A DNA stretch of 37,549 nt from Bacteroidota bacterium (GCA_030706635.1 JAUZOD010000040.1:1-37549); one strand, 5' to 3'; shown: positions 1-9,287, numbered from the stretch's first letter. Program-made: numbers and translations. Notes: generated by a model from the letters alone, not told the origin.

Positions 1-1
1 T

Positions 2-343
2 TCTGAGAAAGACCCTAATGGCGGGGATTACTGGCGCCAGGCTGTTTTTTATAAATTATTGCTCGACCAGCAGGCACAGCGCGATTGGGAGGTGGTGAGC
101 ACCGAATTTGACTTTATTGAACCCGACAATAAGAAAAATTATCGCAAGGAAAAATTATTCATCAGCCCCGAGGACACGGATACGGTCACACGCCAGATCC
201 TGGAGACCTGGCAAAAAATCCAAAACCACGAGTTTTATACCGGCTGCGGAAAGGAAGACTGTCACTGGTGCAACTTTGTAAAAACCAACCGGCTGGATAT
301 TGCGGCCGCTACGGCTGACGAGGAAGAGCATGCTTCTTTATAA
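2..343 (+). CDS. UvrD-type helicase / RecB-family nuclease, C-terminal end (partial)
   Basis: Only the last 113 residues lie in the window; the frame is open to the left edge, so the TTG at 59 is not a real start. The visible part begins with GGDYWRQAVFYKLLL, which contains the QxxxY motif of RecB-family PD-(D/E)XK nucleases. Near the end is CGKEDCHWC, a C-x4-C-x2-C cluster like the iron-sulfur cysteines at the C-terminus of AddB-type nucleases. In Bacteroidota this tail typically ends a long ATP-dependent helicase with a fused nuclease acting in double-strand-break processing. The helicase motors are outside the window, so the full architecture is inferred. Confidence 0.75.
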   Translation, partial: SEKDPNGGDYWRQAVFYKLLLDQQAQRDWEVVSTEFDFIEPDNKKNYRKEKLFISPEDTDTVTRQILETWQKIQNHEFYTGCGKEDCHWCNFVKTNRLDIAAATADEEEHASL

Positions 344-378
344 AATCATAAATCTGATTAAATCCCGGCGAGGTCTAT

Positions 379-386
379 TAAGTTTG
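379..386 (+). promoter_or_regulatory. Bacteroidota -7 promoter element (TAAGTTTG)
   Basis: An exact match to TAnnTTTG, 18 bp before the lipoprotein start codon. It sits in the loop of an 8-bp inverted repeat, AAATCCCG at 360-367 and CGGGATTT at 389-396. No convincing -33 TTG is seen. Confidence 0.5.
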
Positions 387-403
387 CACGGGATTTTAAG
401 TAT

Positions 404-1822
404 ATGAAACTCTTTCTCTCACTACTTTTATTTGGCTCCATTCTACTCTGGTTTCCGGGTATCACGGGCTGTGCAAATATGGTTCCGCCCACTGGCGGGC
501 CAAGGGATAGCCTTCCCCCCGTACTGATATCTGCCGACCCGGATGAAGGAGCATTGCATTTCAACAGCAGAAAGATCGTGCTCAGCTTTGATGAATACAT
601 CGATCTGAAGGATGTTCGTAAGAACCTGATTGTGTCTCCCGTCCCAAAAGGCCAGCCCAGCGTAGAGTACAAGCTCAAAACCATAACCATCCTGATAAAA
701 GATACGCTCCAGCCCAATACAACCTATTCCCTGGATTTCGGCAGGGCTGTGGTGGACAATCATGAGGGTAATGTGCTGAAAAATTTTACCTATGTTTTTT
801 CCACCGGAAATTATATTGACTCCATCCGGCTTAGCGGCAGGGTGATTATGGCCAATACGGGCAAGCCGGACAGCTCACTTATCGTACTACTGCACGATAA
901 ACTGGATGATTCCGCCGTAGTGAAAGAAAAGCCGCGTTACATTGCCCGGCTCGACAGCTCAGGGAACTACACATTCAATCACATAAAGCCAGGGACCTAT
1001 GCTTTATATGCATTGAAAGACGAGTCCGGATTTCATACCTATACTTCCAAAGCACAGATATTCGCGTTCGCAGACAGCCCGGTAGCACTCACCATAAACA
1101 AAGTGGCTCCGGATCTTTTTGCCTATTCTGACACGAGCGGCGAAAAACGGGCTAAAAAACCACTGCTGAACCCTCCGCCCGCAAAGCCCAGGAAAGAAGA
1201 CAAGGAAAAATTAAAGCGCCTGTCCGTCTCGGGAAATATTCCCAACGGACTGCTGGACCTTCATGATCAGTTTGAGTTCAGATTCACGGTTCCCATCAAA
1301 TATTTTGATTCATCCAAAGTGCGGTTGACGGTAGACAGTTTTACGAATATCAGCCATTATCATTTTGCAGAAGACAGTCTGCATAAGAAAGTGACCCTGT
1401 TTTACCAATGGACCCCCGATACCAAGTACCATCTGATCCTGGAAAAGGATTTTGCAGAGGATACGCTGGGGGAAAAACTGCTCAAAACAGATACCATTTC
1501 TTTTGCCACCAAAAAAGAAACGGATTATGGAACCCTGCTCCTCCGGTTTAGAAATCTGAACCTCGGCCTTCATCCCGTGCTCCTGTTTTACCAGAATGAC
1601 AAGCTGATAATAAGTTATGTATTTGGAAAATCCATCAGGTACTCCAATAAATTGTTCGACCCGGGAGATTATGATCTCCGCATTCTGTACGACGATAATC
1701 AGAACGGAGTTTGGGATCCTGGAAATTTCTTCGAACACCGGCAGCCGGAAAAAGTTGTGCCCATAAAGCGCAAGCTCAGCGTGAAATCAAGCTGGGACAA
1801 TGAAGTGGATATTACTTTGTAA
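404..1822 (+). CDS. Ig-like domain lipoprotein
   Basis: A 472-residue predicted lipoprotein. A hydrophobic signal peptide ends in a lipobox (GITGC, Cys23), so the mature protein is probably anchored in the outer membrane or periplasm. The sequence right after the cysteine, ANMVPPTGGPRDSLPPV, is characteristic of a widespread Bacteroidota family. Residues about 36-130 look like a bacterial Ig-like (SbsA/Big_5 type) domain ending in YVFSTG. Residues about 140-210 resemble a carboxypeptidase-regulatory beta-sandwich (SGNYTFNHIKPGTYALYALKD). The remainder is beta-rich with no enzyme motif. recR follows after 9 bp, so the two are probably co-transcribed. The molecular function of the family is not known to me. 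Confidence 0.85.
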   Translation: MKLFLSLLLFGSILLWFPGITGCANMVPPTGGPRDSLPPVLISADPDEGALHFNSRKIVLSFDEYIDLKDVRKNLIVSPVPKGQPSVEYKLKTITILIKDTLQPNTTYSLDFGRAVVDNHEGNVLKNFTYVFSTGNYIDSIRLSGRVIMANTGKPDSSLIVLLHDKLDDSAVVKEKPRYIARLDSSGNYTFNHIKPGTYALYALKDESGFHTYTSKAQIFAFADSPVALTINKVAPDLFAYSDTSGEKRAKKPLLNPPPAKPRKEDKEKLKRLSVSGNIPNGLLDLHDQFEFRFTVPIKYFDSSKVRLTVDSFTNISHYHFAEDSLHKKVTLFYQWTPDTKYHLILEKDFAEDTLGEKLLKTDTISFATKKETDYGTLLLRFRNLNLGLHPVLLFYQNDKLIISYVFGKSIRYSNKLFDPGDYDLRILYDDNQNGVWDPGNFFEHRQPEKVVPIKRKLSVKSSWDNEVDITL

Positions 1823-1831
1823 TTTTATACG

Positions 1832-2452
1832 ATGCAATTTTCCTCGGTCTTATTAGAAACGGCAGTGAATGAATTTGCCAAATTACCCGGAATCGGAAGA
1901 AAGACCGCTCTCCGGCTGGTACTTCATTTACTAAGGCAGGATCCGTCTGCAGCCCAGGGTTTTGGTGAGACCGTTATGAAAATGCGGCAGGAAATCCGGT
2001 TCTGCCAGCGCTGCCACAACGTAGCGGATGCAGATATCTGTTCCATCTGCTCCAATTCCATGCGCCGGCAGGACATGATCTGCGTGGTAGAGACCATCCG
2101 GGATGTGATTGCCATCGAAAGTACGCAGCAATTCAGCGGGACCTACCATGTTCTCGGAGGCATTATCTCACCGCTGGATGGCATTGGTCCCGAGCAGCTT
2201 TTTATAGATTCCCTGGTTGACCGGGTTCAGAAAGAAGGCGTTACGGAAATCATTTTTGCGCTCAGTCCGAATATCCAAGGGGATACCACCATCTATTATA
2301 TCCAGAAAAAACTGGCTTCCCTCCCCGTGAAAGTCACCACCATTTCCAGGGGTATTTCCTTTGGCGGTGAGCTGGAATATGCCGACGAAATGACCCTGGC
2401 CCGATCCATCAGCAACCGGCTGCCGGTTGAAAGTTATGTTTCCCACCGCTGA
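1832..2452 (+). CDS. recR: Recombination mediator RecR
   Basis: A 206-residue protein of the usual RecR length. It has the N-terminal helix-hairpin-helix (LPGIGRKTALRLVLHLL), a four-cysteine zinc finger (Cys58, 61, 70, 73), then a Toprim domain beginning at ICVVETIRDVIAIE and containing YHVLGG. RecR forms a clamp that helps RecO load RecA on SSB-coated DNA in the RecFOR gap-repair pathway. It starts 9 bp after the Ig-like lipoprotein, an arrangement that suggests one transcript rather than a functional link. Confidence 0.97.
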   Translation: MQFSSVLLETAVNEFAKLPGIGRKTALRLVLHLLRQDPSAAQGFGETVMKMRQEIRFCQRCHNVADADICSICSNSMRRQDMICVVETIRDVIAIESTQQFSGTYHVLGGIISPLDGIGPEQLFIDSLVDRVQKEGVTEIIFALSPNIQGDTTIYYIQKKLASLPVKVTTISRGISFGGELEYADEMTLARSISNRLPVESYVSHR

Positions 2453-2481
2453 GCATAATACCCGGGCTCTCCCCGTATGAG

Positions 2482-2514
2482 TTTTGATATTTACAGCTTT
2501 ATGCTGTAATTTTG
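2482..2514 (+). promoter_or_regulatory. Promoter for the metH genes (TTTTG ... TAATTTTG)
   Basis: A -33-like TTTTG at 2482-2486 is followed after 20 bp by TAATTTTG at 2507-2514, an exact TAnnTTTG match. The predicted transcript starts near 2520, leaving a leader of about 170 nt before the first metH gene. A 7-bp hairpin (TTACAGC/GCTGTAA, 2491-2509) overlaps the spacer and -7 element. Confidence 0.65.
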
Positions 2515-2688
2515 CGGTTCAACAGGCAGATTTGTTTATTGTTCGGCCTGACACCTTAAGAGGATTAACTGAACTAATAAACGCCGGGAAAGTCCTCATT
2601 TACTTTACCTAACGTTTACAGTCCTCTTCTGTAGTTTGTCCGTCCGCTCGCCACATCTCCGCCTTTTACTTACTTAATTTTCAGCATT
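2515..2688 (+). other. Long metH leader with possible alternative pairings
   Basis: This 174 nt stretch has no credible ORF. A short hairpin can form from CAGGC (2523-2527) and GCCTG (2546-2550). AAGAGGA (2558-2564) can pair fully with TCCTCTT (2622-2628), or by five bases with TCCTC at 2593-2597, so two mutually exclusive folds are possible. I could not match it to the consensus of a SAM-I, SAM-II, SAH or cobalamin riboswitch by eye. A regulatory role is inference from its length and its position before a methionine gene. Confidence 0.3.
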
Positions 2689-3711
2689 ATGGGAGACATC
2701 AAATCGGCATTGGATCGGCGTATTCTCATCATTGACGGAGCGATGGGCACGATGATTCAGCGTTATAAACTGGAGGAAGAAGACTATCGCGGAGAACGGT
2801 TTAAGAACTGGAAATCGGATGTGAAGGGCAATAACGACCTCCTTTCACTAACCAGACCCGACATCATCAAAGCAATTCATAAAGAATACCTCGAGGCCGG
2901 CGCAGACATCATTGAAACAAACACTTTCAGCAGTACCTCCATAGCCCAGGCCGACTATCACATGCAGTCCCTTGCTTATGAGCTGAATGTGGCTGCTGCA
3001 AAAATTGCACGCCAGGCCATAGATGAATTTACCATCAACCATCAACCATCAACCATCAACGAGAAATACATCGCCGGCGCCATCGGGCCAATGAATAAAA
3101 CACTTTCATTATCCCCGGACGTAAACAATCCAGGCTTCCGTTCCGTAAGCTTTGACGAAGTTTCCGGTGCTTATTACGAACAGGTGAAAGGATTGGTGGA
3201 TGGCGGCGTGGACTTGCTTTTGATTGAAACCATTTTCGACACCCTCAATGCCAAAGCAGCCATTTTCGCCATAAAAAAATATTTCCGGGACACGAAAAAG
3301 CCGGAGCTGCCGGTGATGATCAGCGGCACCATCACCGATGCCAGCGGCAGAACGCTTAGCGGGCAAACGCTGGAAGCATTCTATACATCCATTGCGCATG
3401 CAAGACCACTGAGCGTGGGTTTGAACTGCGCCCTCGGCGCTGCGGAAATGCGGCCGCATATTGAGGAGCTTTCAAAACTGGCCTCCTGTTACACTTCGGC
3501 TTACCCCAATGCCGGCCTGCCCAATTCCATGGGGGCTTATGAAGAAGAGCCTGAAGAAACAGCGCATTTTCTGGAAGAATGGGCAAAAGAAGGATTTGTA
3601 AATATTGTTGGTGGTTGTTGCGGCACCACTCCCGAACACATAAAGCATATCGCGGAAAAAGTTAAAAAATTCGAGCCGCGGAAATTACCCCTGGTCGAAA
3701 CCGCAGCTTAA
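2689..3711 (+). CDS. metH: Methionine synthase, homocysteine-binding subunit (split MetH N-terminus)
   Basis: A 340-residue homocysteine S-methyltransferase module equivalent to the first domain of cobalamin-dependent MetH. It starts with the family motif DGAMGTMIQ. The three zinc-binding cysteines that activate homocysteine are present at Cys247 (GLNCALGA) and Cys310/Cys311 ([11 protein letters not shown]). The pterin, cobalamin and AdoMet domains are on the next gene, 12 bp downstream, so the two products must work together. An oddity is the in-frame [10 protein letters not shown] (codons for bases 3031-3060), encoded by a perfect 7-bp tandem repeat, which looks like a repeat insertion in a surface loop. 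A split MetH is common in Bacteroidota. Confidence 0.93.
   Translation: MGDIKSALDRRILIIDGAMGTMIQRYKLEEEDYRGERFKNWKSDVKGNNDLLSLTRPDIIKAIHKEYLEAGADIIETNTFSSTSIAQADYHMQSLAYELNVAAAKIARQAIDEFTINHQPSTINEKYIAGAIGPMNKTLSLSPDVNNPGFRSVSFDEVSGAYYEQVKGLVDGGVDLLLIETIFDTLNAKAAIFAIKKYFRDTKKPELPVMISGTITDASGRTLSGQTLEAFYTSIAHARPLSVGLNCALGAAEMRPHIEELSKLASCYTSAYPNAGLPNSMGAYEEEPEETAHFLEEWAKEGFVNIVGGCCGTTPEHIKHIAEKVKKFEPRKLPLVETAA
3031..3060. repeat. Heptad tandem repeat (ACCATCA x4.3) inside metH
   Basis: Four perfect copies of a 7-bp unit plus two bases. In the phase CCATCAA the four copies span 3032-3059, which is 28 bp. That unit and the four-copy length match the arms of the intergenic elements at 10060-10143 and 31549-31632. 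No partner arm in inverted orientation is visible nearby. Confidence 0.9.
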
Positions 3712-3723
3712 ATATCGTCCATC

Positions 3724-6465
3724 ATGAGTGAAGAAAACAGTATTAAACCCTATCTGCGGTTAGCCGGACTGGAACCCCTGGTTGTTCGTCCGGAGTCCAA
3801 TTTTGTAAATATCGGCGAAAGGACCAATATCACCGGATCCAAAAAATTTGCACGGCTTATCCGGGAAAATAGATTCGAGGAAGCCCTGAGTGTTGCCCGT
3901 CAGCAAGTGGAAAATGGAGCGCAGATACTGGATGTTAATATGGACGATGCTTTGCTTGACGGCGAAAAAGCCATGACAACCTTTCTCAACCTGATCCAGA
4001 GCGAACCGGATATTGCGAAGATTCCAATCATGATTGATTCTTCCAAATTCAACATCATAGAGGCCGGACTAAAATGCGTGCAGGGAAAATGCATCGTTAA
4101 CTCCATCTCCATGAAAGAAGGAGAAGAGAAATTCATCGAACAGGCCATCATCTGTAAAAGCTTCGGCGCCGCTGTGGTGGTGATGGCTTTTGATGAAAAA
4201 GGGCAGGCTGATACCAAACAACGGAAGATAGACATCTCGCACCGGGCGTATGAAATACTCACCAAACAACTGGGTTTCGATCCCCAGGATATTATTTTCG
4301 ATCTCAATATATTCGCTATAGCCACGGGATTGGAAGAACACAATAACTACGCCGTTGATTTTATTGAAGCGGCTAAAGAAGTTAAGGCACAACATCCGCT
4401 GGTAAAGCTCAGCGGCGGGGTCAGCAATCTTTCTTTTTCATTCCGCGGTAATGAAGTGGTGCGGGAAGCGATGCACAGCGTATTCCTGTTTTACGCCATC
4501 AAGGCGGGACTGGGGATGGGCATCGTGAATGCAGGGCAGCTGGTTATTTATGATGAAATAGAGCCGGGGCTCAGACAATTGTGTGAGGACGTGATCCTGA
4601 ACCGGAATAACGACAATAACGAGGCGACGGAAAAACTGCTGGCATTTGCAGAAACGGTAAAACAAAAAGGCAAAGAAGAGAAGAAAGATGAAAGCTGGCG
4701 CAAAACGCCGGTTGAAGAAAGATTGAAACACGCGCTGATCAACGGCATCACCGATTATATAGAAGCGGATACGGAAGAAGCACGCCTGCAATATCCCAAG
4801 CCCCTCGATGTAATTGAGGGGCCCCTGATGGACGGGATGAATGTAGTCGGGGATCTGTTCGGTAGCGGAAAGATGTTTCTTCCGCAGGTAGTGAAAAGCG
4901 CCCGCGTCATGAAGAAGTCCGTCGCCGTGCTAACGCCGTTCATTGAACAGGAAAAACTGGAAAAGTTTAACAGAAGGAAAGCAGCGAATACTTCCGGAGA
5001 AGAAACAACAGAAGAAAAAGGAGCTGCGAAAATCCTGCTGGCCACCGTAAAAGGCGATGTACACGATATCGGGAAAAATATTGTGGGTGTGGTGCTGGGA
5101 TGTAACGGATATGATATTATAGATCTCGGCGTGATGGTATCTGCAGACCGGATCCTTGAAACCGCTATAAAGGAAAAAGTGGACATCGTGGGGCTGAGCG
5201 GGCTGATCACCCCATCCCTCGACGAAATGGTGCATGTGGCCAAAGAAATGAAAAGACGCAATTTTGAATTGCCCCTGATGATCGGCGGGGCCACCACTTC
5301 CCGCATGCATACCGCCATCCGCATCGCACCGGAATATGGACGGGGTGTTGTTCACGTACTCGACGCTTCACGCAGCGTAACCGTTGCCGGAAACCTGCTG
5401 AATGAAACGCAGAAACCCTTATTCCTTGAAAACATCAGCCAGGAATATCAAAAACTTAAAGCAGATTTCGCCAATAAGAAATCGGGAAAGCAGTTGCTCT
5501 CCTTTCAGGAAGCGCAGGCAAATAAAACAAAAATCGACTGGAATGCTTTCGAACCTGTAAAGCCATATTTTCTGGGTGTAAAGATTTTCGACAACCCCGA
5601 TCTGGAAGAGATCGCAGGTTATATTGACTGGCAGCCATTCTTTATTGCCTGGGAGATGCACGGAAGGTTTCCCCAGTTACTTACCGATGAAAAAATAGGC
5701 GGGGCAGCCACCAAACTCTACGCAGACGCGCAAGGTCTGCTGAAAAAGATCATCCGGGAAAAATGGCTGACGCCCCGGGGTGTCATCGGCCTCTGGGCTG
5801 CCAATGCCATCGCTTCAGATACTGTTACCGTAAAACCGGAAAATGCGGATCCCATAAACCTGGAATTTTTAAGGCAGCAATCAAAAAAGGCAGCCGGACA
5901 GGCCAATATTTCCCTCGCTGATTTCATAGCACCTGCGGAAACCGGCAAGACGGATTATATCGGCGCTTTCAGCGTAACCATTCACGGCATTGAAAAGCAT
6001 ATTGAACGTTTTATGGCAGATCAGGACGATTATAACAAGATCATCCTGCAGGCTCTGGCAGACCGGCTGGCAGAGGCATTTGCAGAAATGCTGCATAAAA
6101 AAGTCCGGACCTGTTATTGGGGCTATGAAAAAGAGGAGCAACTGAACAATGAGCAACTCATTAAAGAAGAATATAAAGGCATTCGTCCGGCACCCGGATA
6201 CCCTGCCTGTCCTGATCACACCGAAAAGTATAAACTGTTTCAACTGCTGGGTGGTGAAAAGAGTACAGGAATAACCCTAACGGAATCGTTGGCCATGTAT
6301 CCCGCCTCCTCCGTTTGCGGCTGGTATCTGGCGAATCCGGAAAGCAAATATTTCGGTATCGGTAAAATCAATAAAGATCAGGTAACAGACTACGCACAGA
6401 GAAAACAGATGGAAATTACAGAAATAGAACGGTGGCTAAGGCCCGTGCTGGATTACGATGCCTGA
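3724..6465 (+). CDS. metH: Methionine synthase, folate/cobalamin/AdoMet subunit (split MetH C-terminus)
   Basis: A 913-residue protein carrying the remaining MetH modules. First comes a methyltetrahydrofolate (pterin-binding) domain starting at [14 protein letters not shown]. Next is a cobalamin cap and Rossmann domain with the diagnostic [11 protein letters not shown] (Asp445, His447, Gly450; His447 is the expected lower axial cobalt ligand). Last is an AdoMet-activation domain with [12 protein letters not shown] near residue 821. It moves the methyl group from 5-methyl-THF through methylcobalamin to homocysteine bound by the upstream subunit, and the last domain allows reductive reactivation with S-adenosylmethionine. 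The gene follows the first subunit by 12 bp. No metF is seen beside it. Confidence 0.95.
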   Translation: MSEENSIKPYLRLAGLEPLVVRPESNFVNIGERTNITGSKKFARLIRENRFEEALSVARQQVENGAQILDVNMDDALLDGEKAMTTFLNLIQSEPDIAKIPIMIDSSKFNIIEAGLKCVQGKCIVNSISMKEGEEKFIEQAIICKSFGAAVVVMAFDEKGQADTKQRKIDISHRAYEILTKQLGFDPQDIIFDLNIFAIATGLEEHNNYAVDFIEAAKEVKAQHPLVKLSGGVSNLSFSFRGNEVVREAMHSVFLFYAIKAGLGMGIVNAGQLVIYDEIEPGLRQLCEDVILNRNNDNNEATEKLLAFAETVKQKGKEEKKDESWRKTPVEERLKHALINGITDYIEADTEEARLQYPKPLDVIEGPLMDGMNVVGDLFGSGKMFLPQVVKSARVMKKSVAVLTPFIEQEKLEKFNRRKAANTSGEETTEEKGAAKILLATVKGDVHDIGKNIVGVVLGCNGYDIIDLGVMVSADRILETAIKEKVDIVGLSGLITPSLDEMVHVAKEMKRRNFELPLMIGGATTSRMHTAIRIAPEYGRGVVHVLDASRSVTVAGNLLNETQKPLFLENISQEYQKLKADFANKKSGKQLLSFQEAQANKTKIDWNAFEPVKPYFLGVKIFDNPDLEEIAGYIDWQPFFIAWEMHGRFPQLLTDEKIGGAATKLYADAQGLLKKIIREKWLTPRGVIGLWAANAIASDTVTVKPENADPINLEFLRQQSKKAAGQANISLADFIAPAETGKTDYIGAFSVTIHGIEKHIERFMADQDDYNKIILQALADRLAEAFAEMLHKKVRTCYWGYEKEEQLNNEQLIKEEYKGIRPAPGYPACPDHTEKYKLFQLLGGEKSTGITLTESLAMYPASSVCGWYLANPESKYFGIGKINKDQVTDYAQRKQMEITEIERWLRPVLDYDA

Positions 6466-6515
6466 GGAATTGGTGAACATTCCGTTAATCGGTCTTCAAA
6501 TCGCCGTTTTGTATG

Positions 6516-6523
6516 TAGTTTTG
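6516..6523 (+). promoter_or_regulatory. Bacteroidota -7 promoter element (TAGTTTTG)
   Basis: An exact TAnnTTTG match 33 bp before the ATG at 6557. It argues that the downstream gene starts at 6557 rather than at the in-frame ATG at 6458 inside metH. The -33 region is weak. Confidence 0.5.
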
Positions 6524-6556
6524 CAACTCTTTTTAACAATTTACGTTTACCTCTTT

Positions 6557-7393
6557 ATGAAAATCGGAACAAACAGGATGCGCTGGTTTCTCCTACTGGC
6601 TATGGCCATTCCTGTTTTCGGGATGGGGCAGTCGGCCGGGAAGGAACGAAAAGGCGAACTCTATTTTTCCTGGGGATATAATACGGAATGGTACACCCAC
6701 AGCAACGTCCGGATCAATCAGCCGGATCTGGGGAACGATTTCACTTTTAAAAACATATCGGGCCATGATCATCGCGGTTGGGATGAACAACTATTTACCA
6801 AGGCCCTCACGATCCCTCAGTATAATTACCGGCTGGGTTATATTTTCAATAAGAAGAAACAGCTCGGTTTTGAAATCAACTTCGATCATACAAAATTTAT
6901 TTTCGGAGACGACCAGTGGGTTCACATCAAAGGCCGAATAGATAACAAAGCCTATGACGGGCATGTGTTATTTAAAGACAATGGCCCAAATGGCGATAGT
7001 ACTTCTTACTATTACCTGAACAATGGCGCCAATTTTCTATTGTTCAATATCGTAAAACGCTGGCACCTGGTCGTGAATAAAAAACAAACCATACAGATTG
7101 ACGGTTTTGGTAAAGCCGGTATCGGACCCGTTATTCCGCATGTTGAAAATAAATTTTTCAACCAGCCGAAAAATGATCCCCATTTTCAGGTCGGTGGCTG
7201 GAACCTGGGCGTGGAAGGCGCTGTTCGGGCCACCTTCTTTAAATACATTTATCTGGAGTACACCAATAAACTGGACTATGCCCGGTATTCCGGCTTAAAG
7301 ATCTATAAGGGAACTGCCAAACAGGCGTTTGGCACTTACGAGATGATGCTGAATCTGGGCCTGAGCTTTCCCGTAGGCAGAAAAATCAATTAA
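6557..7393 (+). CDS. Putative outer-membrane beta-barrel protein
   Basis: A 278-residue protein of unrecognised family. I start it at the ATG at 6557, which gives a normal signal peptide (MKIGTNRMRWFLLLAMAIPVFGMGQ) and follows a promoter match. The longer frame from 6458 would overlap metH and add an unrelated hydrophobic segment. The mature part is rich in alternating aromatic and polar strands (for example ELYFSWGYNTEWY, KYIYLEYTNKLDYARY) and ends with a strand-like MLNLGLSFPVG, as expected for a small barrel. Its stop codon overlaps that of the convergent LOG gene in a shared TTAA. An exact function cannot be assigned. Confidence 0.65.
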   Translation: MKIGTNRMRWFLLLAMAIPVFGMGQSAGKERKGELYFSWGYNTEWYTHSNVRINQPDLGNDFTFKNISGHDHRGWDEQLFTKALTIPQYNYRLGYIFNKKKQLGFEINFDHTKFIFGDDQWVHIKGRIDNKAYDGHVLFKDNGPNGDSTSYYYLNNGANFLLFNIVKRWHLVVNKKQTIQIDGFGKAGIGPVIPHVENKFFNQPKNDPHFQVGGWNLGVEGAVRATFFKYIYLEYTNKLDYARYSGLKIYKGTAKQAFGTYEMMLNLGLSFPVGRKIN

Positions 7394-8148
7394 CGATAGG
7401 GTTTGGGGAATCTTTTCTCAAATAACCACCAGAACCTTTTCCTCTTTTTCCGTATATCATAATTATTCGCGAGATATTTATTGATGTGATCCATCGCCTC
7501 GTCAATATCATCGGTAAATTTAACCAGCTCGAGATCTGCTTCGGAAATAGTTCCTTCCCTTTTCATTAGTTCTATGCTTTCCATCAGTGGTTTGTAAAAA
7601 TCCTTTCCAAACAGCACGATAGGAAATTGCGTAATGGATTTTGTTTGAATGAGCGTAAGGGTACTGAAAAACTCATCCATCGTTCCGAATCCGCCCGGCA
7701 TGACAATAAATGCATAGGAGTATTTCAGCATCATGCCCTTTCGGACAAAAAAATAATCAAACGTGAACCATTTATGCATGTACCGGTTGGGTTGCTGTTC
7801 AAAAGGAAGATGGATATTGCAGCCCACGGATGCGCCGCCATTTTCAAAAGCACCTCGGTTGGCGGCTTCCATAATACCGGGGCCGCCGCCCGTCATCACC
7901 GTAAAACCGATACCTGCAATCCTTTTCCCAAACTCCCGGGCCGCCGCATAGTAAGGGTGCTTTTCCGTAAACCTCGCAGAACCAAACACGGTAATGCAGG
8001 GCCCCACGAAATACAAAGCCCGGTTCCCGGATATCAGCTGGGCAAACACTTCAAATGCAAAACTCAGTTCAAATCCCCTGCTCTGGGGACCTTCAAGATA
8101 AAGGGGTTGTTTGGCGGAGATAACAAGCTGCTCTTTCGTGATGGCCAT
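7390..8148 (-). CDS. LOG family protein (TIGR00730 Rossmann fold)
   Basis: A 252-residue member of the lysine-decarboxylase-like/LOG family. It shows GGGPGIMEAANRGA at residues 87-100, an Arg-Lys pair near 136-137 (FFVRKGMM) and the signature PGGFGTMDE at 151-159. Characterised relatives are cytokinin-activating phosphoribohydrolases that cleave nucleoside 5'-monophosphates to base and ribose 5-phosphate. In non-plant bacteria the physiological role is usually unclear, and some members act as nucleotide hydrolases. The gene is convergent with the barrel gene and divergent from exonuclease III, 60 bp away. The catalytic family is well supported; the substrate is not. Confidence 0.9.
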   Translation of the reverse strand: MAITKEQLVISAKQPLYLEGPQSRGFELSFAFEVFAQLISGNRALYFVGPCITVFGSARFTEKHPYYAAAREFGKRIAGIGFTVMTGGGPGIMEAANRGAFENGGASVGCNIHLPFEQQPNRYMHKWFTFDYFFVRKGMMLKYSYAFIVMPGGFGTMDEFFSTLTLIQTKSITQFPIVLFGKDFYKPLMESIELMKREGTISEADLELVKFTDDIDEAMDHINKYLANNYDIRKKRKRFWWLFEKRFPKPYR

Positions 8149-8208
8149 AGACTTATCTTAGTGAACAAAAAGATTAAATTGCACGTCGAATTTAACGCAA
8201 TTCAACAT

Positions 8209-8985
8209 ATGTCATCCCTACGTATCGCAAGTTATAATGTTAATGGTATCCGCTCGGCCATGAAGAAAGGATTGGTGGACTGGTTAAAGACAGATCCTGC
8301 CGATGTGATCTGTGTTCAGGAAACCAAAGCACACAAAGACAATGTGGCGCATGAGGAAATTACCAGTCTCGGTTATCACGATTACTGGTTCAGTGCGCAA
8401 AAAAAAGGATACAGCGGAGTAGCCGTATTCACCAAAATCATTCCAGACCACGTGGTGTTGGGAACGGGTCATCAGGTAAGTGACGAAGAAGGAAGGGTTA
8501 TCCAGCTTGACTTTGGAAACATCCGGCTCATCAACGCCTATTTTCCTTCCGGCACTTCCGGAGAAGAACGCCAGGGATTCAAATACAAATGGCTGGATGA
8601 GTTTTTCATTTATCTGGCAGAATTAAAAAAATCCCATCCCCAGTTAATTCTGTGTGGCGATTACAATATTGCGCACAGGGAAATTGATATTCATGATCCG
8701 AAGGGAAATAAAAATTCTTCCGGTTTTTTACCCGCAGAAAGGGCCTGGATGGACTCCTTTCTGGAAAGCGGCTGGACGGACAGCTTCCGGGAACTGCACC
8801 CGGAACCACATCGCTACAGCTGGTGGAGCCAACGTTTCCCGACGGTGCGCCTGAATAACAAAGGCTGGAGAATTGACTATATCAATGTAACTAATAACCT
8901 TTCCGGCAAGATTCTTAAATCGGATATTTATCCCAATATAAAACAGAGTGACCACTGCCCGGTATATCTTGAACTGAAAAAATGA
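8209..8985 (+). CDS. xth: Exodeoxyribonuclease III / AP endonuclease
   Basis: A 258-residue member of the exonuclease-endonuclease-phosphatase superfamily. Visible catalytic motifs are SYNVNGIRSA (Asn10), CVQETKA (metal-binding Glu38), GDYNIAH and C-terminal SDHCPVYLEL, with RIDYINV before it. It incises DNA at abasic sites and has 3'-5' exonuclease activity in base-excision repair. The start at 8209 (MSSLRIASYN) puts the first beta strand at the usual place; the frame is open much further upstream, but that part lies antisense inside the LOG gene. The stop overlaps the start of the next gene in ATGA. Confidence 0.95.
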   Translation: MSSLRIASYNVNGIRSAMKKGLVDWLKTDPADVICVQETKAHKDNVAHEEITSLGYHDYWFSAQKKGYSGVAVFTKIIPDHVVLGTGHQVSDEEGRVIQLDFGNIRLINAYFPSGTSGEERQGFKYKWLDEFFIYLAELKKSHPQLILCGDYNIAHREIDIHDPKGNKNSSGFLPAERAWMDSFLESGWTDSFRELHPEPHRYSWWSQRFPTVRLNNKGWRIDYINVTNNLSGKILKSDIYPNIKQSDHCPVYLELKK

Positions 8986-9287
8986 TCCTCTATAACAGCA
9001 CAACAAAAATTGACTTGACCCACGCCCAAGACTGGATGGCATGGCAAAGGCGTGAACAAATTCCACAAATCATGAAGACGGGTCTGTTTGAGGGCCATCA
9101 AATGTTCCGCCTGCTGCATCAGGATGATACAGAGGGGTACACTTACGTAATTCAGTTCAGAGCGGGCGACATGACCCATTATGAGAACTTCTGCCAGGAT
9201 CACCGTTCCCGGTTCAATCGGCAGACCGATGAAAAATGGCGCGGGCACTATGTGTGTTTTGAGAGTGTCATGGAGCTTGTGCAATAA
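8982..9287 (+). CDS. DUF4286 family protein
   Basis: A 101-residue protein that resembles the small DUF4286 family of Bacteroidota. It starts with a strand MILYNSTTKID, has a W-rich helix (DWMAWQRREQIPQIM), then FRLLHQDDTEGYTYVIQF and ends in FESVMELV. The fold is probably a ferredoxin-like alpha/beta barrel such as dimeric monooxygenase-like proteins, which is inference. Its ATG overlaps the xth stop codon by 4 bp, so translation is likely coupled. No function is known to me. Confidence 0.75.
   Translation: MILYNSTTKIDLTHAQDWMAWQRREQIPQIMKTGLFEGHQMFRLLHQDDTEGYTYVIQFRAGDMTHYENFCQDHRSRFNRQTDEKWRGHYVCFESVMELVQ

Noticed and set aside
2515-2688. Known SAM or cobalamin riboswitch before metH
   Set aside because: I could not find the conserved core sequences of SAM-I, SAM-II, SAH or the B12 box; only generic pairing is visible.
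6458-6556. Longer start of the beta-barrel gene
   Set aside because: It would overlap metH and place a non-signal hydrophobic stretch before a good signal peptide; a promoter match lies between.
7627-8208. N-terminal extension of exonuclease III by 194 codons
   Set aside because: The frame is open but runs antisense through the LOG gene and does not resemble any domain; the family start fits 8209.
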